DNA from: Actinomycetota bacterium | GTDB taxonomy: Bacteria; Actinomycetota; Actinomycetes; Mycobacteriales; Mycobacteriaceae | Reading direction: 5' to 3' | Length of the DNA: 7,115 bases | NCBI GenBank assembly: GCA_005787665.1 | Contig: SYAB01000244.1 | Span: 1 to 7,115, forward strand | Part shown: in pieces, positions 1-6,003 of the stretch | Layout of the letters: the number at the start of each line of letters is the position of its first letter | Numbering within the stretch: the first letter of the stretch is position 1 | Translations under genes and position numbers: made by a program | Notes under the pieces: generated by a model | Seen by the model: only the letters and a program-made list of their open reading frames with translations | Databases searched by the model: none | Told to the model about the DNA's origin: nothing

Positions 1-734
1 CGGTCGACAACCTGTTCATCTTCATCATCATCATGGCCAGCTTCAACGTGCCCAAGATTTATCAGCAACAGGCGCTGATGGTCGGCATCGTGCTGGCCCT
101 GGTGTTCCGCGGGATCTTCATTGCCCTGGGCGCCGTCGCGATCGAACGCTTCTCGTGGATGTTCTATCTCTTCGGAGCGTTCCTGGTGTACACCGCGATC
201 ACCCTGGCCCGCGACACCGACCACACCGACGACGCCGACAACGCCGTGGTCCGCTTCGCCAAGACCTATCTGAACACCACCGACTCCTGGCACGGCCTGA
301 AGCTGTACGTCAAGCGCGGAAAGAAGCGCCTGATGACACCGATGTTCCTGGTGATCGTAGCCCTGGCGACGACGGACCTGTTGTTCGCGTTCGATTCGAT
401 CCCGGCCATCTACGGCTTGACCAGCGAGCCCTATCTGGTGTTCACCGCCAACGTGTTCGCCCTGATGGGGCTGCGGCAGCTCTACTTCCTGCTCGGGGAT
501 CTGCTCAACCGGCTGGTGTTCCTGTCCCAGGGCCTGGCGTTCATTCTGTTCTTCATCGGCGTCAAGCTGCTGCTGCACGCGCTGCATGAGAACGAAGTGC
601 CGTTCATCAATGGCGGTCAGCCGGTGAACGTGCCGGAAATCCCGACCCTGCTGAGTTTGGCGGTGATCGTGCTGACCCTGTTCCTGACCATGGTGGCGAG
701 CCTGGTCAAGACACGGATCAGAGACTCGAACTGA
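1..734 (+). CDS. TerC-family integral membrane protein, C-terminal part (5' end outside window)
   Basis: The reading frame is already open at base 3, so the gene starts upstream. The visible part is about 243 residues and begins VDNLFIFIII, matching the TerC-family SVDN motif with its conserved Asp. A second family hallmark follows the central loop, with DLLFAFDSIPA and then FTANVFALMGLRQLYFLL. At least six hydrophobic segments are visible. An acidic/His stretch, DTDHTDDADN, lies in the loop after the second or third helix, where family members usually carry charged residues. Characterised relatives such as E. coli Alx and Bacillus TerC proteins are linked to manganese export or metalation of exported proteins; a similar role here is inference, and tellurium resistance should not be assumed from the name. 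The ATG at 33 is internal, because the conserved VDN motif lies before it. The gene ends with TGA, convergent with the UraD-like gene. Confidence 0.9.
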   Translation, partial: VDNLFIFIIIMASFNVPKIYQQQALMVGIVLALVFRGIFIALGAVAIERFSWMFYLFGAFLVYTAITLARDTDHTDDADNAVVRFAKTYLNTTDSWHGLKLYVKRGKKRLMTPMFLVIVALATTDLLFAFDSIPAIYGLTSEPYLVFTANVFALMGLRQLYFLLGDLLNRLVFLSQGLAFILFFIGVKLLLHALHENEVPFINGGQPVNVPEIPTLLSLAVIVLTLFLTMVASLVKTRIRDSN

Positions 735-757
735 AACTGGGCCGCTCAGGCCCAGTT
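735..757. terminator. Hairpin between convergent TerC and UraD-like genes
   Basis: A perfect 9-bp inverted repeat, AACTGGGCC (735-743) and GGCCCAGTT (749-757), is separated by the 5-nt loop GCTCA. It begins one base after the TerC stop codon and lies downstream of the UraD-like stop on the other strand, so it could act in both directions. Neither strand has a clear U-tract after the stem. It is therefore either a non-canonical terminator or a 3'-end stabilising stem. Most of the stem lies inside the first copy of a 28-bp tandem duplication. Confidence 0.5.
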
Positions 758-796
758 GTCGTGGCCGCGCCGCTCAGGCCCAGTTGTCGTAGCCGC
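741..796. repeat. 28-bp tandem duplication covering the 3' end of the UraD-like gene
   Basis: Two adjacent 28-bp units, 741-768 and 769-796, match at 27 of 28 positions; the only difference is G763 versus A791. The right-hand unit contains the stop codon and the last codons (YDNWA) of the UraD-like gene. The left-hand unit is a non-coding copy just past the stop. Because 28 is not a multiple of three, the copy is out of frame with the gene and would not extend the protein by simple read-through. The high identity suggests a fairly recent slippage duplication. Confidence 0.85.
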
Positions 797-1328
797 CCTC
801 GGGGCCGAGCATCCGCTCGAGCCTGCTGCGGTTGATCCGGGCCAGTTCGTTGCGCAGCACCTTGCGTTCGGTCTCGTTGTCGTTGTGCATCCGGTCCGCG
901 ATCGCTGCGATCACCGCCGATACCGAGGGGTCGGCACCGACATGCATCACGAACGCGAATCCGAAGTTCTCCGCGTAGCTCCGGGCCGAACTGTCCAGCA
1001 ACTGCATGACGCCGGGACGGGCATCCCACAGCGCGCACTGCTCAGCGTGTGACCGTTCGCTGCCGGGGCGGCTGCCGACGTGCGGGTAGGCCTGCAGAAT
1101 GTCGTCGATCGCCGCCTCCGTCAGCGCGAACAGCAGTGCGTCGGCCCTGCGGAACAATGCGTCGCGGGTGCGGTACGGCCGGCCGTTTGCCAAATCCCCG
1201 GCCATGGTCACGCTGTTACAGCACTCGTAGAGTGCGTGCACGGCCCTGCGCGTCGGAAGCTCGTTGAAAGCCTCGAGTCCTATCCCCTGGTGCAGCAACA
1301 CCCCGCGATCATCCAAAACCCAAGCCAC
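774..1328 (-). CDS. UraD-like (OHCU decarboxylase family) protein with substituted catalytic motif
   Basis: The 184-residue product resembles 2-oxo-4-hydroxy-4-carboxy-5-ureidoimidazoline decarboxylase, which makes S-allantoin from OHCU in uric acid breakdown. Supporting features are the N-terminal FNELP (21-25), the ALYECC segment (32-37), SHAEQ (93-97) matching the family Ser-x-x-Glu-Gln substrate-contact motif, FGFAFV (122-127), and the C-terminal NDNETE...ELARINRSRLERML helix with the expected Arg residues. The odd feature is the normal HPRIG motif, which reads YPHVG (81-85), so the catalytic His position is Tyr. No uricase or HIU hydrolase gene is visible nearby. Start: GTG at 1328 has no strong ribosome site; GTG at 1301, just before the conserved part, is an alternative. 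It lies 57 nt downstream of ppa on the same strand and could be read with it. Family membership is fairly secure; the activity is doubtful. Confidence 0.8.
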   Translation of the reverse strand: MAWVLDDRGVLLHQGIGLEAFNELPTRRAVHALYECCNSVTMAGDLANGRPYRTRDALFRRADALLFALTEAAIDDILQAYPHVGSRPGSERSHAEQCALWDARPGVMQLLDSSARSYAENFGFAFVMHVGADPSVSAVIAAIADRMHNDNETERKVLRNELARINRSRLERMLGPEGGYDNWA

Positions 1329-1385
1329 ACCCGGGTTACCCCGCGTTACAGCCAGGAAAACAAAGGCTGGCCCCGGGAGGACCCG

Positions 1386-1883
1386 TCAGTGCTCTTCGGG
1401 GCCTTCGGCCGCGAAGCGGGCACGGGAGCGCTCCACTTCGGCTTCGGCCTCGGCGCGGCCGACGAAGTTGGCGGCTTCGACGTACTTACCCGGTTCGAGG
1501 TCCTTGTAGTGCACGAAGAAGTGCTTGATGGCCTCGAGTTCGAAGCCCGGCACATCGTCGAGGTCGTTGATGTGGTCCCACCGTGGATCGCCGGCCGGTA
1601 CGCAGATCACCTTGTCGTCGCCGCCGGCGTCGTCGACCATCCGGAACATGGCGACCGGCCGGGCTTCGACGATGACCCCGGGATGCACCGACTCCGGCAG
1701 CATGACCAGGGCGTCCAACGGGTCGCCATCCTCGCCCAGGGTGTCCTCGATGTAGCCGTAGTCCGCGGGATACCCCATGGGGGTGTACAGGTAGCGATCC
1801 AGCCTGAGCCGGCCCGTCTTGTGGTCGACCTCGTATTTGTTGCGCTGGCCTTTCGGGATCTCGATCGTGACGTCGAACTCCAC
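1386..1883 (-). CDS. ppa: Family I inorganic pyrophosphatase
   Basis: This cytosolic enzyme hydrolyses pyrophosphate to two phosphates, pulling forward reactions such as nucleotide, tRNA and polymer synthesis. The 165-residue product has the family signature DGDPLDAL, giving metal ligands D52, D54 and D57. The rest of the active site is in place: E8, K16, E18, R30, Y42, D84, D89, K91, Y126 and K127. The start is GTG at 1883, giving [20 protein letters not shown], which aligns with the usual family N-terminus and has a GAAGGAG ribosome site 7 nt upstream. A longer in-frame start at 2003 would add an Arg-rich leader unlike any relative and overlap dacB. His21, typical of the mycobacterial enzyme, is kept, whereas position 86, which I recall as His in M. 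tuberculosis, is Ala. The gene is divergent from dacB. Confidence 0.97.
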   Translation of the reverse strand: MEFDVTIEIPKGQRNKYEVDHKTGRLRLDRYLYTPMGYPADYGYIEDTLGEDGDPLDALVMLPESVHPGVIVEARPVAMFRMVDDAGGDDKVICVPAGDPRWDHINDLDDVPGFELEAIKHFFVHYKDLEPGKYVEAANFVGRAEAEAEVERSRARFAAEGPEEH

Positions 1884-1890
1884 CGCGCGA

Positions 1891-1897
1891 CTCCTTC
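1891..1897 (-). promoter_or_regulatory. Ribosome binding site of ppa
   Basis: GAAGGAG on the minus strand lies 7 nt before the GTG at 1883. It fixes the ppa start there rather than at the longer in-frame start near 2003. Confidence 0.75.
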
Positions 1898-1907
1898 TCG
1901 CTGTCGG

Positions 1908-1923
1908 GTCGCCCACTGGCGAC
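1908..1923. repeat. Short inverted repeat in the ppa leader
   Basis: GTCGCC (1908-1913) and GGCGAC (1918-1923) form a perfect 6-bp inverted repeat with a 4-nt spacer. In a ppa transcript it would be a small hairpin about 10 nt upstream of the GAAGGAG ribosome site. Its right half is shared with the larger inverted repeat at 1918-1957, so the two pairings exclude each other in RNA. Its function is unknown. Confidence 0.5.
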
Positions 1924-1957
1924 GCGCAAGACACCCTAACGAGGGATTCGCGTCGCC
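1918..1957. promoter_or_regulatory. Possible ppa promoter inside a 9-bp inverted repeat
   Basis: GGCGACGCG (1918-1926) and CGCGTCGCC (1949-1957) form a perfect inverted repeat with a 22-nt centre. The centre holds TAGGGT on the minus strand (1938 to 1933), a fit to the mycobacterial TAnnnT -10 pattern. That box would place a ppa start site near 1926 and a leader of about 40 nt. No convincing -35 box is visible, which is common in mycobacteria. The symmetry could mark an operator for one or both divergent genes. This is inference from sequence pattern alone. Confidence 0.4.
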
Positions 1958-1971
1958 GCCGCATCGTTGGG

Positions 1972-1977
1972 CACAAT
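1972..1977 (+). promoter_or_regulatory. Weak candidate -10 box for dacB
   Basis: CACAAT matches TATAAT at four of six positions and lies 24 nt before the dacB ATG. No good -35 box is seen at the usual distance. The box is offered only because the dacB promoter should lie in this spacer, upstream of the first gene of the + strand cluster. Confidence 0.25.
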
Positions 1978-1992
1978 GAGACGGAAACCTGT

Positions 1993-1997
1993 AGGAG
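1993..1997 (+). promoter_or_regulatory. Ribosome binding site of dacB
   Basis: AGGAG lies 4 nt before the ATG at 2002. It selects this start over upstream in-frame codons that would run through the divergent ppa gene. Confidence 0.7.
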
Positions 1998-2001
1998 AGC
2001 C

Positions 2002-3381
2002 ATGCTTGGGAAACCCCGGCACCGCGGTCACGTGGTGCTCGCCGTGGCGGTGATCGCGCTGGTCACCGCCGTCGTGGCGGCAGCGGCACTACTCGGTTCC
2101 GGGGGCAGGAGCAACGCCTCGGTCCCGCCGCCGCGACCGCCGGCGGCCTCCAAGCCGGCACTCGTCCCGGTGGCTGACACCGCGGCGGTGCCCACCACGG
2201 CCGGGCTGACCGCGGCACTGGCCGCCGCCGTGGCCAACCCGAACCTGGGCAATCTCAGTGGCCGGATCACCGACGCCCATACCGGTGCCCAGATCTGGGA
2301 ACAGCGGGCGAACGTTCCGATGCAGCCCGCATCGACCAACAAGATCCTCACCGCGGCCGCGGCTCTGCTCACCCTGGACCGGAACGCCCGGGTCACCACG
2401 ACGGTGCAGGCGGCTGATCAGACCCGGATGCCCGGAGTCGTCGTCCTCGTCGGCGGCGGCGACCCGGTGCTCTCGGCGGCTCCGCCCGGAGAGGAGTCCT
2501 GGTACCGGGGTGCGGCGCGGATCTCCGACCTGGCGGACCAGATCAGGAAGAGCGGGGTCACCCCGACGGCGGTGCTGGTGGACAACTCGTTGTTCTCCGG
2601 TCCCGACATGGCGCCCGGTTGGGATCCCGCTGACATCGCCGGTGGTGACATCTCCCCGATCCAGTCGGTGATGCTCGACGCCGGACGCATCCAACCGACG
2701 ACCCTGGAGTCGCGGCGCTCGCCGACGCCCGCACTGGATGCCGGCCGCGCACTGGCGGCCGCGCTCGGGCTCGACCCGGTCAAGGTCGCCTTCGCGCCGG
2801 GCCCGGCCGAAGGCCGCCAGCTGGCCTCGGTGCAATCCGCGCCGATGCTGGAACGTGTGCGTCAGATGATGACCGCCTCGGACAACGTGATGGCTGAGAC
2901 CATCGGACGCGAAGTGGCCAGGGCGACTGGGCGCCCGGCCAGTTTCGCCGGCGCGGTCGATGCGGTGATGAGCCGGCTCGCCACGGCCAATATCGACATG
3001 ACTGGAGCCTCCCTGGTGGATTCCAGCGGCCTGTCGGTGGCTAACCTGCTCACTGCCAAGACCCTCGACGAGGTGGTCAACGCCGCCGCCGGACCGGACC
3101 AACCGGCCTTACGTCCGATGGTGGACATGCTGCCGGTGGCCGGCGGCAGCGGCACGCTGTCGGATCGGTTCTACGACCCGGACCCGAAGAAGTCCTCGGC
3201 CGGCTGGCTGCGCGCCAAGACCGGTTCGCTGACCAAGATCAACTCGTTGGCCGGAATCGTCACCGACCGCAGCGGCCGGGTGCTGACATTCGCCTTCATC
3301 TCCAACAACGCCGGCATGGAGGGTCGTACCGCGCTCGACGCGCTGGCCGGGATTCTGCGAACCTGCGGCTGCGGATCGTGA
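2002..3381 (+). CDS. dacB: D-alanyl-D-alanine carboxypeptidase/endopeptidase, PBP4 (S13) family
   Basis: This low-molecular-mass penicillin-binding protein trims or cuts peptidoglycan peptides outside the membrane. The 459-residue product has all three penicilloyl-serine motifs: S111-T-N-K114 (catalytic Ser and Lys), S293-D-N295 and K406-T-G408. The gap of nearly 180 residues between the first two motifs fits the inserted domains of the class C/S13 family. A basic N-terminus and one hydrophobic segment (about 11-32) suggest an uncleaved anchor or signal peptide, followed by a Pro/Ala-rich linker (about 40-66). The last residues, RTCGCGS, hold two cysteines whose role is unknown. It is the first gene of the + strand cluster, divergent from ppa, with 16 nt to the next gene. 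In M. tuberculosis the equivalent is Rv3627c (recalled). Whether it acts mainly as carboxypeptidase or endopeptidase cannot be read from sequence. Confidence 0.95.
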   Translation: MLGKPRHRGHVVLAVAVIALVTAVVAAAALLGSGGRSNASVPPPRPPAASKPALVPVADTAAVPTTAGLTAALAAAVANPNLGNLSGRITDAHTGAQIWEQRANVPMQPASTNKILTAAAALLTLDRNARVTTTVQAADQTRMPGVVVLVGGGDPVLSAAPPGEESWYRGAARISDLADQIRKSGVTPTAVLVDNSLFSGPDMAPGWDPADIAGGDISPIQSVMLDAGRIQPTTLESRRSPTPALDAGRALAAALGLDPVKVAFAPGPAEGRQLASVQSAPMLERVRQMMTASDNVMAETIGREVARATGRPASFAGAVDAVMSRLATANIDMTGASLVDSSGLSVANLLTAKTLDEVVNAAAGPDQPALRPMVDMLPVAGGSGTLSDRFYDPDPKKSSAGWLRAKTGSLTKINSLAGIVTDRSGRVLTFAFISNNAGMEGRTALDALAGILRTCGCGS

Positions 3382-3397
3382 TTCGGTCCGCGCCGGC

Positions 3398-4441
3398 GTG
3401 AGTCAACCCGAGCCGAACCTGGGTCGCGCGGTTGACTGGGAATTCGCCGGGGCCGTCGGCACCCGTCTCGCCCGCCCGGGCCCGCCGGTCACCGACTACA
3501 CCCGCCGGCAGGCCATCGAGGAGCTGGCGCGCGCCGCCCGGGACGCCGAAGCGCCCGTGCGCGAGGTCACCGGACTGTCCGGCGCACACCCTGTTGCCGA
3601 GGCCGTGATCGTCGACCGTGGACAGTGGATCCGATCGGCGTCCGACTCGATGCGGGTGATGACGGGGGGAACCGGCACCCCGGGCAATCCGGTCACCGGC
3701 CGGATCGCCGGCGCCCAGACCGGCGCGGTCCTGGCGTTCATCTCCTCGGGCATCCTGGGCCAATACGATCCGTTCGCCTCCGGGCGTGCCGATGCGCAGG
3801 GAGCCCTGCTTCTGGTCTACCCGAACGTCGTCGGCGTCGAGCGACAGCTTCGGTTGCCGCCGAAGGACTTCCGGCTCTGGGTGTGCCTGCACGAGGTGAC
3901 CCACCGGGTCCAGTTCGGGGCCAATCCCTGGCTGGCCGGCCACATGTCGCAGTCGCTGGCGCTGTTGACCGCCGAGGGTGACGGGGATATCGGGCAGGTG
4001 ATCGGCCGGCTGGCCGATTTCGTCAGGTCCCGCCGCGCCCCCTCCGAGCCGGCCGGCGTCGTAGGACTGCTGCGCGCGGTGCAGTCCGAACCGCAGCGCG
4101 CGGCGCTCGACCGGCTGTTGGTGCTCGGCACCCTCCTGGAGGGTCACGCCGATTTCGTGATGGATGCCGTGGGGCCCGCGGTCGTTCCCTCGGTCGAGCT
4201 CATCCGCCGCCGTTTCGACCAGCGCCGCCGTGACCGGCAGCCGCCGCTGCAACGAATTCTGCGTGCACTACTCGGGGTGGACGCCAAACTGAGCCAGTAC
4301 ACCCGGGGTCGGGCTTTCGTCGACCATGTGGTGGGCAGAGTGGGGATGGCGCGCTTCAACACGGTGTGGTCGGGCCCGGACACCCTTCCCCTGCTCGACG
4401 AGATCGAAGAGCCCCAGCGGTGGATCGACCGGGTGCTCTAG
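3398..4441 (+). CDS. Zincin-like zinc-dependent metalloprotease, DUF2342 family (Rv3626c-like)
   Basis: The 347-residue product carries H165-E-V-T-H169, a zinc-binding HExxH motif, inside FRLWVCLHEVTHRVQFGANPW. A second conserved block, E248-G-H-A-D-F-V-M-D256, lies about 80 residues later and is the likely source of the third zinc ligand (E248). This pattern fits the actinobacterial DUF2342 family, some members of which are annotated as coenzyme F420-associated; nothing in this window supports an F420 link. No signal peptide or membrane segment is clear, so it is probably cytosolic. The GTG start at 3398 has no obvious ribosome site, but it lies 16 nt after dacB and the N-terminus (VDWEFA) looks family-like. 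The 3' end overlaps tilS by 22 nt, suggesting joint expression. Substrate and biological role are unknown, and proteolytic activity is inferred from motifs only. Confidence 0.9.
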   Translation: MSQPEPNLGRAVDWEFAGAVGTRLARPGPPVTDYTRRQAIEELARAARDAEAPVREVTGLSGAHPVAEAVIVDRGQWIRSASDSMRVMTGGTGTPGNPVTGRIAGAQTGAVLAFISSGILGQYDPFASGRADAQGALLLVYPNVVGVERQLRLPPKDFRLWVCLHEVTHRVQFGANPWLAGHMSQSLALLTAEGDGDIGQVIGRLADFVRSRRAPSEPAGVVGLLRAVQSEPQRAALDRLLVLGTLLEGHADFVMDAVGPAVVPSVELIRRRFDQRRRDRQPPLQRILRALLGVDAKLSQYTRGRAFVDHVVGRVGMARFNTVWSGPDTLPLLDEIEEPQRWIDRVL

Positions 4442-5382
4442 CCGGGCTGCGCACGACGCTGGCCGGTTTCGGGGCGGGACCGCTGCGCGAGGCGCCGTCC
4501 TGGTGTGTGGCTTTGTCTGGCGGTCCCGACTCGCTGGCGCTGACCGCCGCCGCGGTGACGGTCCGACCCACGACCGCCCTGATCGTCGACCACGGCCTGC
4601 AACCGGACTCCGAGGTCGTCGCGCGCCGAGCCCGGGGTGTGGCGCTGGATCTCGGCTGTACCGCGGCGCACGTGTTGCGGGTCAAGGTGGGAACCGCCGG
4701 CGGCCGGGAAGCCGCGGCCCGCGCCGCTCGTTACGCGGCCCTGTCGACCGCCCGCGGCGACGCCCCGGTACTGCTCGCCCACACCCTCGACGATCAGGCC
4801 GAGACGGTGCTGCTCGGACTCGGCCGCGGGTCCGGCGCCCGGTCGATCGCCGGGATGCGGCCGAGTGACCCCCCCTGGTATCGCCCGCTGCTGGCCACCC
4901 GCCGCAGCGCCACCCACGCCGCCTGCGCTGAACTGGGCCTACCCGTCTGGGTCGACCCGCACAACGCCGACCCGCGGTACACCCGGGTGCGACTGCGGAC
5001 CGAGGTGCTCCCCCTCCTGGAGGAGGTGCTGGGCGGCGGTGTTGCCGAGGCGCTGGCCCGCACCGCCGCGGCGCTGCGCGAGGACGTCGAGGCACTGGAC
5101 CTGCTGGCGGAACGGGATCTGGCGGCAGCGCGGACGGGGAGGGACCTCACCGTCGCGGAGATCGCCGGGGCGATGCCCGCGGTGCGGCGCCGCGTACTCC
5201 GGTTCTGGTTGTTGGGCGGGGGGGCGGTCGGCCTGAGCGAGCGTCAGATCCTGGCGGTGGACGCGCTGGTGACGGCGTGGCGCGGCCAGGGCGGTGTCGC
5301 GGTCGGCAGCGATGTTCCCAACACGCGGCTGTTCGCCGAGCGGCGCGGCGGATTACTGGTCCTGCGCCGCGAACCGGTCTGA
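4420..5382 (+). CDS. tilS: tRNA(Ile)-lysidine synthase
   Basis: TilS uses ATP to attach lysine to C34 of the CAU-anticodon isoleucine tRNA, so that it reads AUA codons and is charged with Ile; AMP and pyrophosphate are released. The 320-residue product has the N-type PP-loop S33-G-G-P-D-S38, then the VDHGLQ segment (56-61) and the L123-D-D-Q-A-E-T129 motif with RGSGARSIAGM after it. The C-terminal part is shorter than in E. coli TilS (about 430 aa), as is usual in actinobacteria. The GTG start at 4420 gives VDRPGALAGLR, close to the N-terminus I recall for the M. tuberculosis protein. It lies inside the end of the metalloprotease gene (22-nt overlap, different frame), with only a weak GAAGAG upstream, so translation may be coupled. 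A longer frame upstream to 4366 exists but is unlikely to be used. hpt follows closely. Confidence 0.95.
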   Translation: MDRPGALAGLRTTLAGFGAGPLREAPSWCVALSGGPDSLALTAAAVTVRPTTALIVDHGLQPDSEVVARRARGVALDLGCTAAHVLRVKVGTAGGREAAARAARYAALSTARGDAPVLLAHTLDDQAETVLLGLGRGSGARSIAGMRPSDPPWYRPLLATRRSATHAACAELGLPVWVDPHNADPRYTRVRLRTEVLPLLEEVLGGGVAEALARTAAALREDVEALDLLAERDLAAARTGRDLTVAEIAGAMPAVRRRVLRFWLLGGGAVGLSERQILAVDALVTAWRGQGGVAVGSDVPNTRLFAERRGGLLVLRREPV

Positions 5383-5418
5383 TTGTCCTCGCCCGCGGCG
5401 GCATGGCACGCTGTGGGC

Positions 5419-5988
5419 GTGGCGGCGCACGAGCTGTACCCCGGGGACATCGAGTCGGTCCTGTTGTCCGAAGAGCAGATTCGAACCCGCACCGCCGAGT
5501 TGGGCGCCGACGTCGGACGCGACTACGCCGACTCGCTGAACGGCCGCGACCTGTTGCTGGTGACCGTTCTCAAGGGTGCGGTGATGTTCGTCACCGATCT
5601 GGCGCGCGCCATACCGCTGCCCACCCAGCTGGAGTTCATGGCGGTCAGCTCCTACGGGTCGTCGACGTCGTCGTCGGGGGTGGTGCGGATCCTCAAGGAC
5701 CTCGACCGCGATATCGCCGACCGTGACGTGCTGATCGTGGAAGATATCGTCGACTCCGGCCTGACGCTGTCGTGGCTGTTGCGCAACCTCGCGACCCGGC
5801 ATCCGAAATCGCTGCGGGTGTGCACGTTGCTGCGCAAACCGGAGGCGGTGCGCGCCGACGTCGACATCACCTATGTCGGATTCGACATCCCCAATGAGTT
5901 CGTCGTCGGCTACGGCCTCGATTTCGCCGAGCGCTACCGTGACCTGCCCTACATCGGAACGCTGGACCCCAAGGTTTACGCCCCCTGA
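5419..5988 (+). CDS. hpt: Hypoxanthine(-guanine) phosphoribosyltransferase
   Basis: This purine salvage enzyme joins hypoxanthine or guanine to PRPP, giving IMP or GMP plus pyrophosphate in the cytosol. Counted from GTG 5419, the 189-residue product has L51-K-G53, the SSYG segment (77-80) of the active-site loop, and the PRPP-binding motif E108-D-I-V-D-S-G-L-T116. The C-terminal [20 protein letters not shown] block holds the purine-contacting and flexible-loop residues of the family. The start is uncertain. In-frame candidates are TTG 5383 (directly after the tilS stop), GTG 5413 and GTG 5419, none with a clear ribosome site. I chose 5419 because it lies just before the conserved ELYPGDI stretch. 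Gene order tilS-hpt is conserved across many bacteria. It converges on lpqG, with 10 nt between the stops. Confidence 0.93.
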   Translation: MAAHELYPGDIESVLLSEEQIRTRTAELGADVGRDYADSLNGRDLLLVTVLKGAVMFVTDLARAIPLPTQLEFMAVSSYGSSTSSSGVVRILKDLDRDIADRDVLIVEDIVDSGLTLSWLLRNLATRHPKSLRVCTLLRKPEAVRADVDITYVGFDIPNEFVVGYGLDFAERYRDLPYIGTLDPKVYAP

Positions 5989-6003
5989 CCCTGTCCGGTC
6001 AGG
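5984..6003. terminator. Hairpin spanning both stop codons of convergent hpt and lpqG
   Basis: CCTGACC (5984-5990) and GGTCAGG (5997-6003) form a perfect 7-bp stem with a 6-nt loop, CTGTCC. The hpt TGA (5986-5988) is in the left arm and the lpqG stop (TCA on +, 5999-6001) is in the right arm. There is no U-tract on either side, so intrinsic termination would be non-canonical; the position between convergent genes supports some 3'-end role. Confidence 0.45.

Noticed and set aside
1329..1385. Possible terminator between ppa and the UraD-like gene (T-rich patch with GCCAG/CTGGC on the minus strand)
   Set aside because: The stem is only 5 bp with an 11-nt loop, and the T-rich stretch is in the loop rather than after the stem.
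1080..1979. Long + strand open frame (about 299 codons) antisense to ppa and the UraD-like gene
   Set aside because: It lies opposite two well-supported genes, has no family-like motif and is typical of the spurious frames in GC-rich DNA.
1884..2003. N-terminal extension of Ppa up to a start at 2003
   Set aside because: The extra 40 residues are unlike the family, overlap dacB, and ignore the GAAGGAG site before GTG 1883.
2089..3102. Long - strand open frame inside dacB
   Set aside because: Arg/Gly/His-rich translation without motifs, antisense to a gene with all three penicillin-binding motifs.
3296..4252. Long - strand open frame opposite the metalloprotease gene
   Set aside because: Low-complexity composition expected from the complement of GC-rich coding DNA; no start signal.
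4366..4419. N-terminal extension of TilS from ATG 4366
   Set aside because: Arg/Pro-rich residues from inside the metalloprotease gene; the family N-terminus fits GTG 4420.
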